Source: Planctomycetota bacterium
GTDB lineage: Bacteria > Planctomycetota > UBA1135 > GCA-002686595
Assembly (NCBI GenBank): GCA_012959785.1
Contig: DUCM01000010.1
Location: forward strand, 124,386 to 188,385
DNA: 64,000 nucleotides
Direction of reading: 5' to 3'
Part shown: in pieces, positions 7,781-16,350 of the stretch
Numbering within the stretch: the first letter of the stretch is position 1
Layout of the letters: every line of letters begins with the position of its first letter
The notes under the pieces: generated by a model
Told to the model about the DNA's origin: nothing
What the model saw: the letters and a program-made list of their open reading frames with translations, nothing else
Databases searched by the model: none
Translations under genes and position numbers: made by a program

Positions 7781-9583
7781 TCAAGGTGAGTCACCCGTCG
7801 ATTCGACGTCTGACCCCGGCGTGAGATAGAACAGCTTCTCGCCTACGGTGAGTGGGTCGTCGTCTTCAAGAAAGCGCACCCTCTCATGTTCGTCGATGGC
7901 CAAAAGGGCTACGGCGCCTGGCAACAGGCGGCCGATCTCGTCAACGGCCAGGTCCTCGTCGACCTCCGCGCTCCTGATCTCCTGACCGGCATTCAGGCGC
8001 TCCAGGAAGTCCTCCCAGACGAGCCTCGAACCAAAGGCATACATGGGGTCGCCCGCGCTCAAATCATCGGGGGGTGAACTCTCCAACTTGATGGCACGCA
8101 CATTCTCGCGGCCAAACTCCCGGGCATAGAGTTGCACCGCCAGACGATTGACGCCGTCGCTGGGCGTCGCGGCGCAGAGGTGACCGATGCCGAAGAGATC
8201 GAAGTTCTCTATCTCCAAGGGATCGAGGGCGTCGGCGCAGCGGGCATGGAGACCTTCGGCTCGAGCGCGATCCACCTGCCATTGGCTGCGGTCGACGATT
8301 TGCACCGCGTAACCGGCGCGGTCCAGGGCGCGGGCCAGAGCGCGGGCGATGGTGTTCCCACCCACGAACAGGAAACCGTTGCGGTCACCTTCGAGTACGC
8401 CGAGTCTCGCCGCCACCCAGCGCGCTGTGGGCGCTTGCACGAGGACCGTGCCCACAACCACGGCAAAAACGAGGTACAGGACTAACTCGCCCAGAGGTTC
8501 GCCGCCCTGGGACAGGATCAGGGCAAAGAGTGACGAGACCGCCGCTGCGATGATGCCCCGCGGTGCGATCCAGGCCAGGAAGAGGCGCTCGGCCAGGGTC
8601 AGATCGCCGCCCAGGGTAGAGACGAAGATCACCAGGGGGCGCACGATGAAGATCACAGCCAGCACGAGCCAGAGGCCGTTCCAACCGAGACCGACGAGGC
8701 CTGCGAGGGCCACATTGGCCGAGAGCAGGACGAAAATGATCGAGACCATCATGGTGGTCAGCTGGCTCTTGAACTCCTCTACCTTTTCGATGCCAGGCGG
8801 GTGCAGCCAACCCAGGATGAAGCCCGCGATGGTCACGGTCAGGACGCCGGATTCGGAAATCAAGAGTTCCGAGAGGGCGTAGGCGCCGATGGCGATGGCC
8901 ACCACGGCGAGGTTGTGCAGGTCGCGTGCCAGAACACTGCGGCGTTTCATCAAGAGGTACAAGAAGCCCGCCGCGAGCAGACCCAATCCACCACCGAGAG
9001 CGAGGCGCAGCCCGAACTCGCCAAAGACGGCGCCCTTGCCGATCGACTCGGCTTCGACGAGGTACTCGAGTACAAGCACGGCGTAGAGCGCTCCCACCGG
9101 ATCCACCAGGATCGCTTCGCCGCGTAACACATCGCTGACCCGTTGCCGCGGCCTGACGCTGGCGAGCAGCGGTTGGATGACCGTGGGTCCGGTGACGATG
9201 ATCAGCGAACCAAACAGGAGCGAGAGTCCCCAGCCGAGTTCCGGGAAGAGCCAACGGGCAATGAGGGCTGAGACTCCCCAGGTCAAGAGGGCGCCAAAGG
9301 TGACCAGGTTGCGGATCGTGGCGCCAGCGTTGCGGAACGAGTCGGCTTTGAGTGAGAGCCCGCCCTCGAAGAGGATGATCGCCACCGCGAAACCGATCAG
9401 CACGCGCAAGCCCTCTCCCAGGGAGGCGGGATCGATCACGCCCAGGACGCTGGGGCCGAGGAGCATGCCGCTGAGCAGAAGCGGCAGGATGGCTGGCAGG
9501 CGCAGGCGTCGGGCAATCGCCTGGCTGATGATGCCAGCCACCACGGCTACCGCCGAGGTCACGAGGATCGGATCTGTGTGCAT
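7781..9583 (-). CDS. Cation/proton antiporter (CPA family) with C-terminal TrkA-N-like domain
   Basis: This 600-residue protein starts at ATG 9583. Residues 1-~400 form 12-13 transmembrane helices with antiporter signatures: FEGGLSL, TGPTVIQPLLASVRPRQRVSDVLRGEAILVDPVGALYA (with the DP of the ion site) and IAPRGIIAAAVSSLFAL. Residues ~415-530 form a Rossmann domain (FLFVGGNTIARALARALDRAGYAVQIVDRS; NFDLFGIGHLCAATPSD), like TrkA-N/RCK nucleotide sensors. A short TrkA-C-like tail follows. It probably exchanges Na+ or K+ for H+ at the inner membrane under nucleotide control. The open frame extends upstream to 9754 but would overlap the M61-type gene, so the internal ATG is preferred. Confidence 0.88.
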   Translation of the reverse strand: MHTDPILVTSAVAVVAGIISQAIARRLRLPAILPLLLSGMLLGPSVLGVIDPASLGEGLRVLIGFAVAIILFEGGLSLKADSFRNAGATIRNLVTFGALLTWGVSALIARWLFPELGWGLSLLFGSLIIVTGPTVIQPLLASVRPRQRVSDVLRGEAILVDPVGALYAVLVLEYLVEAESIGKGAVFGEFGLRLALGGGLGLLAAGFLYLLMKRRSVLARDLHNLAVVAIAIGAYALSELLISESGVLTVTIAGFILGWLHPPGIEKVEEFKSQLTTMMVSIIFVLLSANVALAGLVGLGWNGLWLVLAVIFIVRPLVIFVSTLGGDLTLAERLFLAWIAPRGIIAAAVSSLFALILSQGGEPLGELVLYLVFAVVVGTVLVQAPTARWVAARLGVLEGDRNGFLFVGGNTIARALARALDRAGYAVQIVDRSQWQVDRARAEGLHARCADALDPLEIENFDLFGIGHLCAATPSDGVNRLAVQLYAREFGRENVRAIKLESSPPDDLSAGDPMYAFGSRLVWEDFLERLNAGQEIRSAEVDEDLAVDEIGRLLPGAVALLAIDEHERVRFLEDDDPLTVGEKLFYLTPGSDVESTGDSP

Positions 9584-9618
9584 TGTTGAGGAGACAGTAG
9601 CGCTTTGGGCGGCGCCGA

Positions 9619-11361
9619 TCAGTCTTGGGCCGGGGGCTGCGCGGCGGGGCTGGCTTGGTGCTGCTTCCAGGGGCGCGGATCCACAAGAAAAATAACGCGC
9701 TTGGCGATTTCTAGGGTCAGTTCGAGTGTCTGTCCCCCGCGCTTGAGCGAACACTGCATGCGACCCTCACTGGGCTGGAGCGTGAGCCTCTCGATCTGTT
9801 CCCGCGAATCGCAAGGCGATCCGTTGACCACCAGCAGTTCGTCGCCGACCAGGAGACCGAGTTTCTGGGCGAGACCTCCCTGCTCGATTTTCGTCACGGT
9901 GGTGCCCTTCAGGGTCGCGTCCAGGTGCGGCTTTGCGGCGTGCTCTTCGCTGGCGATGTCAGCGCCAGCGTCGCGAAAGAGCTGCACCAGTTTTGGGGTC
10001 TCCCGCATGCGGCTGAGAGCCAACAACTCGGCAGCACTTTCCGCACCCACAAAACGCGCCAGGGTGGCCTCGAAGTCGTCGGGCGTGGGGCTCCTTTTTC
10101 CCGGATTCGAACGAGGATCCCCCCAACGAGGATTGTTGTAGAGGGCGCGCATGAATTCATCCAGGCTGGCGCCCGGTTGCGCTGCGCGAATGCGGCGATC
10201 GGTGAGGGCCGCCAGGGCCATCCCACCGCCGTAGACGAGATCCCTGGCGCGCCGGCTTGTGCTGAAGAGCTCCAGATTCCCGGCGGATTCGAGGGTCATC
10301 TCGGAGGTGGCGCTGATGCTTGTCCAGAGCTCGAGGCAGTCCGCCAGACGACTGGTGAAGTCCGTCCAGCTGAGCAGCTCAAGGCGCGCCGAGATGAGGT
10401 AGGCGTAGTAATCGCAAAAGCCCTCCTGAAACCAGCGCAACTCGGGCGGTGAGGCGAAGCGCGATTGCTCCCAGGTGTGAAAAAACTCGTGGGCTACGAG
10501 GCGCGTCAGGCTGTCGGTCAGAGCGCCGCCCTTGAGTCCGGCGGGCATGGCTAGCACCAGGGAAGTCGATTTGGCCGAGCCCGCCAGGTCGCCGGCTGGC
10601 GTGCTTTCCAACACGAAGAGAAAACTCGCCGCCGGGGTGACGCCAAAGACCTCGAGTTCAGCCGGCACGAGGCGTTCGATCACGCCGAGGGCCGGCTCCA
10701 ACCAATCCTCGTGCTCCACTGGCGCCACCACGGTCACGGTGATGCGTTCGTTTCGGAACTCGCGTCGCGACCAGTTGCCGATCGCCAGGTAGTCGTTGCC
10801 GAGGGCCGCGCGGGAAGGCGGCCACAGAAAGCCCTCGTCATCCCGCGGCCAGGAACTCGCGACCTGCCAACCCTCCGGCAGGTCGATTTCGACCCGCGGG
10901 CGGAGTTTGGGCCCCACGGGAATCATGAGTAGACTGGCCGTGTGGAGCAGACCGTGGTCCTTGGCCATGAAGGGCCACTCGTAGCTGTCGCCCACCGCCA
11001 GCACCTCGGACCGTCCGCGCAGGTTGCTCGGCACGCTCCAGGTGACATTGAGCTGGCCGTCCTCGGGGCGCACCGCCAGCCAGACGAAGGGCCGCGGCGA
11101 CATCAGGCGCAGGTCTTCCCCCGCGCCACTTTTTGCCTGCGGCTGGCGCAAGAGAGCCGGCCCTTCGAGCCGCGCCAGGGAGAAGCCACGGCCCATGGCC
11201 AGCATCAAGGGCCCGCTGTAGTAGGGCAGGTCATCAATATCCAGGGTCAGTTCCAGACGCGCAGCTCCGGGTTCGGCGAGCTGTACGCGGTAGTTCACTT
11301 CGAGGGGTGCCGCTTGCGGAGCGGCGAGGAGCGATGCGAGGACTAACTGGATCGGGATCAT
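9619..11361 (-). CDS. M61-like (glycyl aminopeptidase type) secreted metalloprotease with PDZ domain
   Basis: This 580-residue protein from ATG 11361 has a signal peptide (MIPIQLVLASLLAAPQA). An N-terminal beta domain is followed by the gluzincin core: LVAHEFFHTWEQ (HExxH zinc site) and, 20 residues on, WFQEGFCDYYA, giving the third ligand Glu. A PDZ domain occupies ~490-560 (VTKIEQGGLAQKLGLLVGDELLVVNGSP). Family M61 enzymes cleave small peptides in the periplasm, and the PDZ often governs substrate access. It lies 35 bases upstream of the antiporter on the same strand, so the two may be co-transcribed. Confidence 0.85.
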   Translation of the reverse strand: MIPIQLVLASLLAAPQAAPLEVNYRVQLAEPGAARLELTLDIDDLPYYSGPLMLAMGRGFSLARLEGPALLRQPQAKSGAGEDLRLMSPRPFVWLAVRPEDGQLNVTWSVPSNLRGRSEVLAVGDSYEWPFMAKDHGLLHTASLLMIPVGPKLRPRVEIDLPEGWQVASSWPRDDEGFLWPPSRAALGNDYLAIGNWSRREFRNERITVTVVAPVEHEDWLEPALGVIERLVPAELEVFGVTPAASFLFVLESTPAGDLAGSAKSTSLVLAMPAGLKGGALTDSLTRLVAHEFFHTWEQSRFASPPELRWFQEGFCDYYAYLISARLELLSWTDFTSRLADCLELWTSISATSEMTLESAGNLELFSTSRRARDLVYGGGMALAALTDRRIRAAQPGASLDEFMRALYNNPRWGDPRSNPGKRSPTPDDFEATLARFVGAESAAELLALSRMRETPKLVQLFRDAGADIASEEHAAKPHLDATLKGTTVTKIEQGGLAQKLGLLVGDELLVVNGSPCDSREQIERLTLQPSEGRMQCSLKRGGQTLELTLEIAKRVIFLVDPRPWKQHQASPAAQPPAQD

Positions 11362-11419
11362 CGCGTCAGGGTACGCCATATCGAGGCTCCGCGCCGTTAC
11401 ACTCATCCGGCCCAGAGTC

Positions 11420-11974
11420 ATGGAAGTCGTCCTCGTCTACCCCCAGATCCCGCACAACACCGGTTGCGCCGCGCGTTTGACCGCTGCCACGGGCCTGCGT
11501 CTACACCTCGTGGAGCCCCTGGGGTTTTCCCTCGAGGACCGCTACCTCAAGCGCGCCGGTCTCGATTACTGGCCGCAGGTTGAGCTAGTGGTGCACGAGA
11601 ACTGGCACGCGGCGGCAGAGTTCTTGAGTGCCACCAGCGAGCGGCCCCTGGCCCAGCGCCTGAGACTTTTTAGCGCACGCGGGGGTACTTCGCTATTCGA
11701 GACTGAGTTCGACGAGGATTCGGTGCTGCTGTTTGGCAGCGAAGGAGACGGACTGCCCGCAGCGCTCCTCGACGAACACGGGGCGCAGCGCGTCTACATT
11801 CCGATCCAGCCCGGCGTGCGCAGCCTGAATCTCGCCAATGTGGTTTGTCTCGGTGTCTACACCGCTCTGGTGCGCGCGGGCTGTCCGCTGCCGGTCAATG
11901 ACGGCGGCTACACAGCCCACCCCCAGGCGGCCATGGATGTGCGGCCTGCCGGGCGCGTGCGCGGTCCCTCATGA
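11420..11974 (+). CDS. trmL: tRNA (cytidine/uridine-34 2'-O)-methyltransferase, SPOUT class
   Basis: This 184-residue protein starts at ATG 11420. It matches TrmL throughout: VLVYPQIPHNTGCAARLTAATGLRLHLVEPLGF at the N-terminus, LKRAGLDYW, LLFGSEGDGLP and the knotted SAM-binding C-terminus IPIQPGVRSLNLANVVCLGVYTALV. It methylates the ribose of the wobble base in tRNA-Leu isoacceptors. The stop overlaps the start of the next gene (ATGA), so the two are translationally coupled. Confidence 0.92.
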   Translation: MEVVLVYPQIPHNTGCAARLTAATGLRLHLVEPLGFSLEDRYLKRAGLDYWPQVELVVHENWHAAAEFLSATSERPLAQRLRLFSARGGTSLFETEFDEDSVLLFGSEGDGLPAALLDEHGAQRVYIPIQPGVRSLNLANVVCLGVYTALVRAGCPLPVNDGGYTAHPQAAMDVRPAGRVRGPS

Positions 11975-13281
11975 GCCCTGCTGGTTCTTCTGCGGCACGA
12001 TTGACGCAGCGGCGTGTGCTCGGCACTTGGTGGCCTCTGGCCGCGTCGTGGCTCTTGATGGGAGTCGAGTTGCCCATGCTCTCGGCCATCATCGCGCGCC
12101 TGGCCGACCCGGAACAAAACCTGGCCGCCTTTGGTGGCATCGTTTTTCCCGTGTCGCTACTGATCGAGGCGCCGATCATCATGATGCTGGCCGCCTCCAC
12201 GGCCCTCTCCCGCGACCGCGACTCTTTCGAACGACTGCGGCGCTTCGCGGTGGGTTCGGGCCTATTGCTCTCGGGGATACACGCCCTAGTGGCTTTCACG
12301 CCGCTCTTTGATCTCCTCGTGGTGGGCTTGATCGATCCGCCGTCGGAGATCATCGAGCCCGCACGGCTCGGGATGCGCATCATGACTCCTTGGACAGTGA
12401 TGATTTCCGATCGCCGTTTTCACCAGGGTGTTCTGATCAGGAGTGGGCACTCGCGCGCCGTGGGCATCGCCACCCTGGTGCGTTTCGTGGCCACCATGAG
12501 CCTGTTGTTCGTGGGCTTTCAATCCGGTTGGATCGGTTGCGCCGTGGCCTGCGCGGCCCTGACCGGTGGAGTGACGGTGGAGATGCTGTTTGTACGCCGA
12601 GTGGTGGCGCCGGTGGTGGCCAGCGACCTCGGCGTGCCCTTACCCGGCGCGGCACCCCTCGACTTGCGCCGACTCCTGGCCTTCTACATTCCCCTGGCCC
12701 TGACGCCGCTCTTGAACTTGACGGCGCAACCCATGGGAAGCGCGGCCATGAGTCGCATGCCCCAATCGCTCAACTCCCTGGCCGCCTGGCCCGTGGCCTT
12801 CGGCTTGATCTTTGTCCTGCGATCGGTTGGCATCGCCTTCAATGAAGTTGTGGTGCGCCACGCCGGAGAGCCCGATGCACGGCGCGTATTGGGCCGTTTC
12901 ACCTGGATGCTGGCCTTGGCGTGCGTCGCCCTCTTGGCGCTCGTGGCCGCCACGCCCCTGGCGGACTTTTGGTTCGGTCGCGTGGTGGGTCTGAGCGAGG
13001 AACTGACCAGCCTGGCGGGCACGAGTCTCTGGCTGGGGCTCTTGCTACCGGCGATGACTGTTTACCACAGTTTTTACCAGGGTCTCTTGGTCCATAGCCA
13101 CCAGACCCGTGGCGTAACCGAGTCCGTGGCCCTGTTCCTGGTCATCACCATCCTGTTTTTGTGGGCTGGCGAAGCTCTGGGCCACTGGCCCGGAATCTGG
13201 GTCTCCTTGGTCGCTTTCAGCGCCGGCTCCAGCGTCCAAGCCGCGTGGCTGGCCAGGTGCGTGCGCCGGGCGGGCCTCTGA
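11971..13281 (+). CDS. Multispanning membrane exporter, MOP-flippase-like (possibly ANKH-like)
   Basis: This 436-residue protein has about 12 hydrophobic segments in the two-bundle pattern of MOP-superfamily transporters. The mid-region (FYIPLALTPLLNLTAQPMGSAAMSRMP, LAAWPVAFGLIFVLRSVGIAFNEVVV) recalls ANKH-type exporters more than MATE pumps, but this is from memory of the family and unverified. No soluble domain is present. It overlaps trmL by four bases. The substrate is unknown. Confidence 0.6.
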   Translation: MSPAGSSAARLTQRRVLGTWWPLAASWLLMGVELPMLSAIIARLADPEQNLAAFGGIVFPVSLLIEAPIIMMLAASTALSRDRDSFERLRRFAVGSGLLLSGIHALVAFTPLFDLLVVGLIDPPSEIIEPARLGMRIMTPWTVMISDRRFHQGVLIRSGHSRAVGIATLVRFVATMSLLFVGFQSGWIGCAVACAALTGGVTVEMLFVRRVVAPVVASDLGVPLPGAAPLDLRRLLAFYIPLALTPLLNLTAQPMGSAAMSRMPQSLNSLAAWPVAFGLIFVLRSVGIAFNEVVVRHAGEPDARRVLGRFTWMLALACVALLALVAATPLADFWFGRVVGLSEELTSLAGTSLWLGLLLPAMTVYHSFYQGLLVHSHQTRGVTESVALFLVITILFLWAGEALGHWPGIWVSLVAFSAGSSVQAAWLARCVRRAGL

Positions 13282-13321
13282 GGCTGTGGGATAGCGGTCG
13301 CCGCGTTACCATGGGCGTGCC

Positions 13322-14428
13322 ATGGAACTCTACTTCTGCGACCTCTGCCAAGCCGCCGTGCCCGAGGCCGACATCGAGACCGGCCGGGCCTCCCTGGCGG
13401 GGGAGCGGGTGGTTTGCGAGGTCTGCAATGGCGCCATGGCGGCGACGAATGCGCTACAGAGTAGCTCGCCTGCTCCGACGAGTAGCCCAGGCGAAAGTGC
13501 GAGCACCGCTCCCGGTCGCGAGCAGCGTCCCGCTCGGCGTGGGCCCTCGCTAGCCGGCAGTGTGGCGGCGGCCTTGAGCGTGGCAGCGATCAGTTTGACC
13601 CTGGTGGCGGTTGTGGCCCTCCTGGTGCGCATCAATTCGGTGGAGCGGGAACTGCGCGAGGAGCAGAGCCGGTCCAGAGAGAAGTTGCAGGCCATCGAAA
13701 CACAACAACTCGGTACGCGGCGCTTCATGATCAGCGAGGCAGGCCGCGTGGCCGACGAAGTGCTCAGCAGCGAGCTCGAGCGCCTTGAGCGCCTGGAGCA
13801 ACAACTGGTCGAGGTTAGAACTGCCTTGCTGGATGAGGCGCCCCGCGAAGACGGAGCGCAGGAGGAGCGATCGCAGCTCGGGGCTGGCCCGCTCATCACC
13901 GCCGGCGACACTATGGCACGCGTGGGCGAACTCGAACAGCAAATCCTGTTCCTGCAATCGCGGGTCTATGACCTCGTCGATGGGGGCGGGAGCGCGCCCG
14001 TCGCCGTGCCGCGCGCAACAGAAACAACCAGCGAAACTGAACTCAGCGCGCTCCTCAAGGACTCCGATCCCCTCAAGCGCTTGGAGGGACTCTTTCGCGT
14101 TGAATCGGCCCGCAACAGCGGTGAGGCTGCCGTGGTGGTGCTCCTGCTCGATGATTCCGACGCCCACATCCGTACCCAGGCAGCGCGCACCCTCGAAAGC
14201 CTCGGTGCGCGCTCGGCGGTGCAGTCCCTGGTAGCAGCCCTCGATGACGATGATGTGGGTGTGCGCGAGGCCGCGGTCAGCGCCCTACGCGCCATTTGCG
14301 AGCGCCAGGAACTTTTCGATCCCCGTGGCCCCCGCGCCGAACGCCGCGCCGCCTCCCAGCGTTGGCGCGACTGGTGGGAGCAGAACTGGAAGAGCTTTCT
14401 CTACGGCGAGCTAGAGGAAACCGACTAG
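13322..14428 (+). CDS. Membrane-anchored protein with zinc ribbon, coiled coil and HEAT repeats
   Basis: This 368-residue protein begins at ATG 13322. A small ribbon at residues 6-36 carries two Cys pairs (FCDLC and VCEVC). A low-complexity Ser/Pro linker leads to one transmembrane helix (residues ~78-102, AAALSVAAISLTLVAVVALLV), a coiled coil (~105-165, REEQSRSREKLQAIE) and two HEAT repeats (~255-325). The end, SQRWRDWWEQNWKSF, is the Trp-rich cap also seen in the HEAT protein at 6.2-7.5 kb. I infer a scaffold with a cytoplasmic zinc ribbon and an extracytoplasmic repeat part. Its stop codon shares bases with that of the convergent VWA gene. Confidence 0.7.
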   Translation: MELYFCDLCQAAVPEADIETGRASLAGERVVCEVCNGAMAATNALQSSSPAPTSSPGESASTAPGREQRPARRGPSLAGSVAAALSVAAISLTLVAVVALLVRINSVERELREEQSRSREKLQAIETQQLGTRRFMISEAGRVADEVLSSELERLERLEQQLVEVRTALLDEAPREDGAQEERSQLGAGPLITAGDTMARVGELEQQILFLQSRVYDLVDGGGSAPVAVPRATETTSETELSALLKDSDPLKRLEGLFRVESARNSGEAAVVVLLLDDSDAHIRTQAARTLESLGARSAVQSLVAALDDDDVGVREAAVSALRAICERQELFDPRGPRAERRAASQRWRDWWEQNWKSFLYGELEETD

Positions 14429-16245
14429 AGAATCTCCACATATTGGCCGCCGCTGTCCCGAGCCAGGTTCTTCAAGAGCTGCGACTCGCGACCGATGGCC
14501 ACGCCGTGGATTCTCACATCGCGCTTCCGACAGAGCTTCCCGATGATGAGTCGGATCTCCGCTGGATCGATGACTCGACCAACCGTGGGCTCGCCGTCGG
14601 TAAGAAGATAGATCGTGTCGGTGCGACTGTCTTCCAGGGCGCGCAGCAGCGCGTCGTAAATGGCCGTGCCCCCGCCAGCGCGCCAGGTATCGATCTCGGC
14701 CAGGGCCTTCAAGCGCGTCTTGCGGTTGAGTTTAGTCAGTCGCGGCAGGGATGCCTGGGCTTCACTCGCAAAGGTGATCACATTGAACTGCACACCGTCG
14801 AGTAGTTGGCGCAGGGCACCGCGCAACTCGGTCTTGGCCACATCCAGGCGTGTACTTCTGCGCTTTCTTGAACTCGTCCCGCGGCCGCCGGCGGGGTCGT
14901 CCATGGAACCCGAGACATCGAGCACGAAGGTGACCCGGTTACTCTGGATCCTGAGCCCGTAGAAGGAAGCCGTCCGCATCTCGCCTCCGGCGTTTTGGCG
15001 TTGGCGGCGTTGGTTTTCGCTCGCCTCGGCCACGGTCAGGGAGGGCATCTGGAAGTTGGACGCCTCGGCTTCGAACCAGGCACGCCAGCGCGTGGACGAG
15101 GTGCCGTGGTCCTGGCCCGTCATGAGCCGCAGCCAGAGTGCGACCTCGGCTTGCACCAGGCCACCGTTGTCGGCCAGGGCTCCGATTAGCTTTGGAATCG
15201 AAGACAACTGGCGCTTGGCGCCAATTTCCTCGAGGGCCGCGAGCTGCACAGAGCTCTCGCGGTCGCGCAACAAGCGGTGCAGAAGAGTCAGGGCATCCTG
15301 GGTGGGCAAGTGCCCCAGGGCCCGCGCCGCGCCCAGACGCACGGCGGTGCTTTGGGCGTGGCAGAACCCGTAGAGCTCGCCGATCCAGTCGCTGGCCCCT
15401 TCCCTGCGCGAGGCCAGGGCGCTGATGGCGCGCACGATGAATTCCTCGTTGGCGCCTGCGGCGGCGCGATTCAAGCGGCGCAGGGCCTGGCCATCCTGTT
15501 GACGGCCGAGTACTTCCATGGCAACCAATCGCACCTCTTCGGCGGGATCGCCCAGGCGCCGTTCGATGGCCTTGAGCACGCCAGCGTCATCGCTCTCCCT
15601 GAAGTACTCGAGGAGCACCAGCTTGCGCACCTCGGAGAGGGAATCGCTGCGCAGCTTGCGCACCAGGGCTTCGCGCACAGTGGATGTCTTGAATGTGCCC
15701 AAAGCCGTGAGCAGGACGCGGCGATCGGAGTCGTTTTCGAGCGCCGCATTCTCGAAAATCAAGAGGCAGGCGTGGCGATTGCCCCGAGCCACGAGGCCAG
15801 GCACGAGGGGCGCGAGGGCCAGGGCGCGGCAGTCGGCGCGGGGGTGGTTCTTGAGCACCCTTTCCAGGGCTGCGGAATGGCTCGACCAGAAATAGGCCAG
15901 GGCGGACGAGGCGCCGAGTTGGTGCGCTGGGAGGCGGGCTTTGAATGTCCGCTTGGCTAACCAGTCTCCCACACCTTGCTCGAGGCTGCTGCCCTTGAAG
16001 AGCGCCGCGGCGCCGAAAGCCGCCACGGCCAGGCTCTCGTCGGCGACGAATTCGAGGGCCTCGCGCAGGTTGGCGAAGGCTTCGGCGTCGCGCTTCGCGG
16101 CGAGTTCGAAGAACAATTGCGAAGCCGCACGGTCTCCGCGTTCGCGAATCCGCGCCAGGGTCTGTTCGGCGGTCTGCCTGGCGGGCTCGGGGGTCTGCGC
16201 GGATCCCAGGCCGAGGGCCAGGGAGATCGAGAGGACGAGAAGCAT
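14425..16245 (-). CDS. Secreted HEAT-repeat and von Willebrand A (VWA) domain protein
   Basis: This 606-residue protein from ATG 16245 has a signal peptide (MLLVLSISLALGLGSA). Residues ~60-390 are HEAT-like repeats (ALVRKLRSDSLSEVRKLVLLEY, GDPAEEVRLVAMEVLGRQQD, STAVRLGAARALGHLP, ESSVQLAALEEIGA). A Trp-rich unit, STRWRAWFEAEASNF, follows. The VWA domain runs from ~435 to the end with a full MIDAS: DVSGS, GGTAIYDALLRAL and LLTDGEPT. VWA domains with intact MIDAS bind a divalent ion and a protein ligand. Fusion to HEAT repeats is a known planctomycete theme, but its partner is unknown. Confidence 0.82.
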   Translation of the reverse strand: MLLVLSISLALGLGSAQTPEPARQTAEQTLARIRERGDRAASQLFFELAAKRDAEAFANLREALEFVADESLAVAAFGAAALFKGSSLEQGVGDWLAKRTFKARLPAHQLGASSALAYFWSSHSAALERVLKNHPRADCRALALAPLVPGLVARGNRHACLLIFENAALENDSDRRVLLTALGTFKTSTVREALVRKLRSDSLSEVRKLVLLEYFRESDDAGVLKAIERRLGDPAEEVRLVAMEVLGRQQDGQALRRLNRAAAGANEEFIVRAISALASRREGASDWIGELYGFCHAQSTAVRLGAARALGHLPTQDALTLLHRLLRDRESSVQLAALEEIGAKRQLSSIPKLIGALADNGGLVQAEVALWLRLMTGQDHGTSSTRWRAWFEAEASNFQMPSLTVAEASENQRRQRQNAGGEMRTASFYGLRIQSNRVTFVLDVSGSMDDPAGGRGTSSRKRRSTRLDVAKTELRGALRQLLDGVQFNVITFASEAQASLPRLTKLNRKTRLKALAEIDTWRAGGGTAIYDALLRALEDSRTDTIYLLTDGEPTVGRVIDPAEIRLIIGKLCRKRDVRIHGVAIGRESQLLKNLARDSGGQYVEIL

Positions 16246-16350
16246 CGTTTCAGGCTATCAAAAGCTCTCCGGCAGTAGTGGTCTGCGGCGCTTAGGAGGT
16301 CGCTCCAAAACTGCGGCGAACCCCGCGCCACCAGGGGCTACCCTGGTGCC

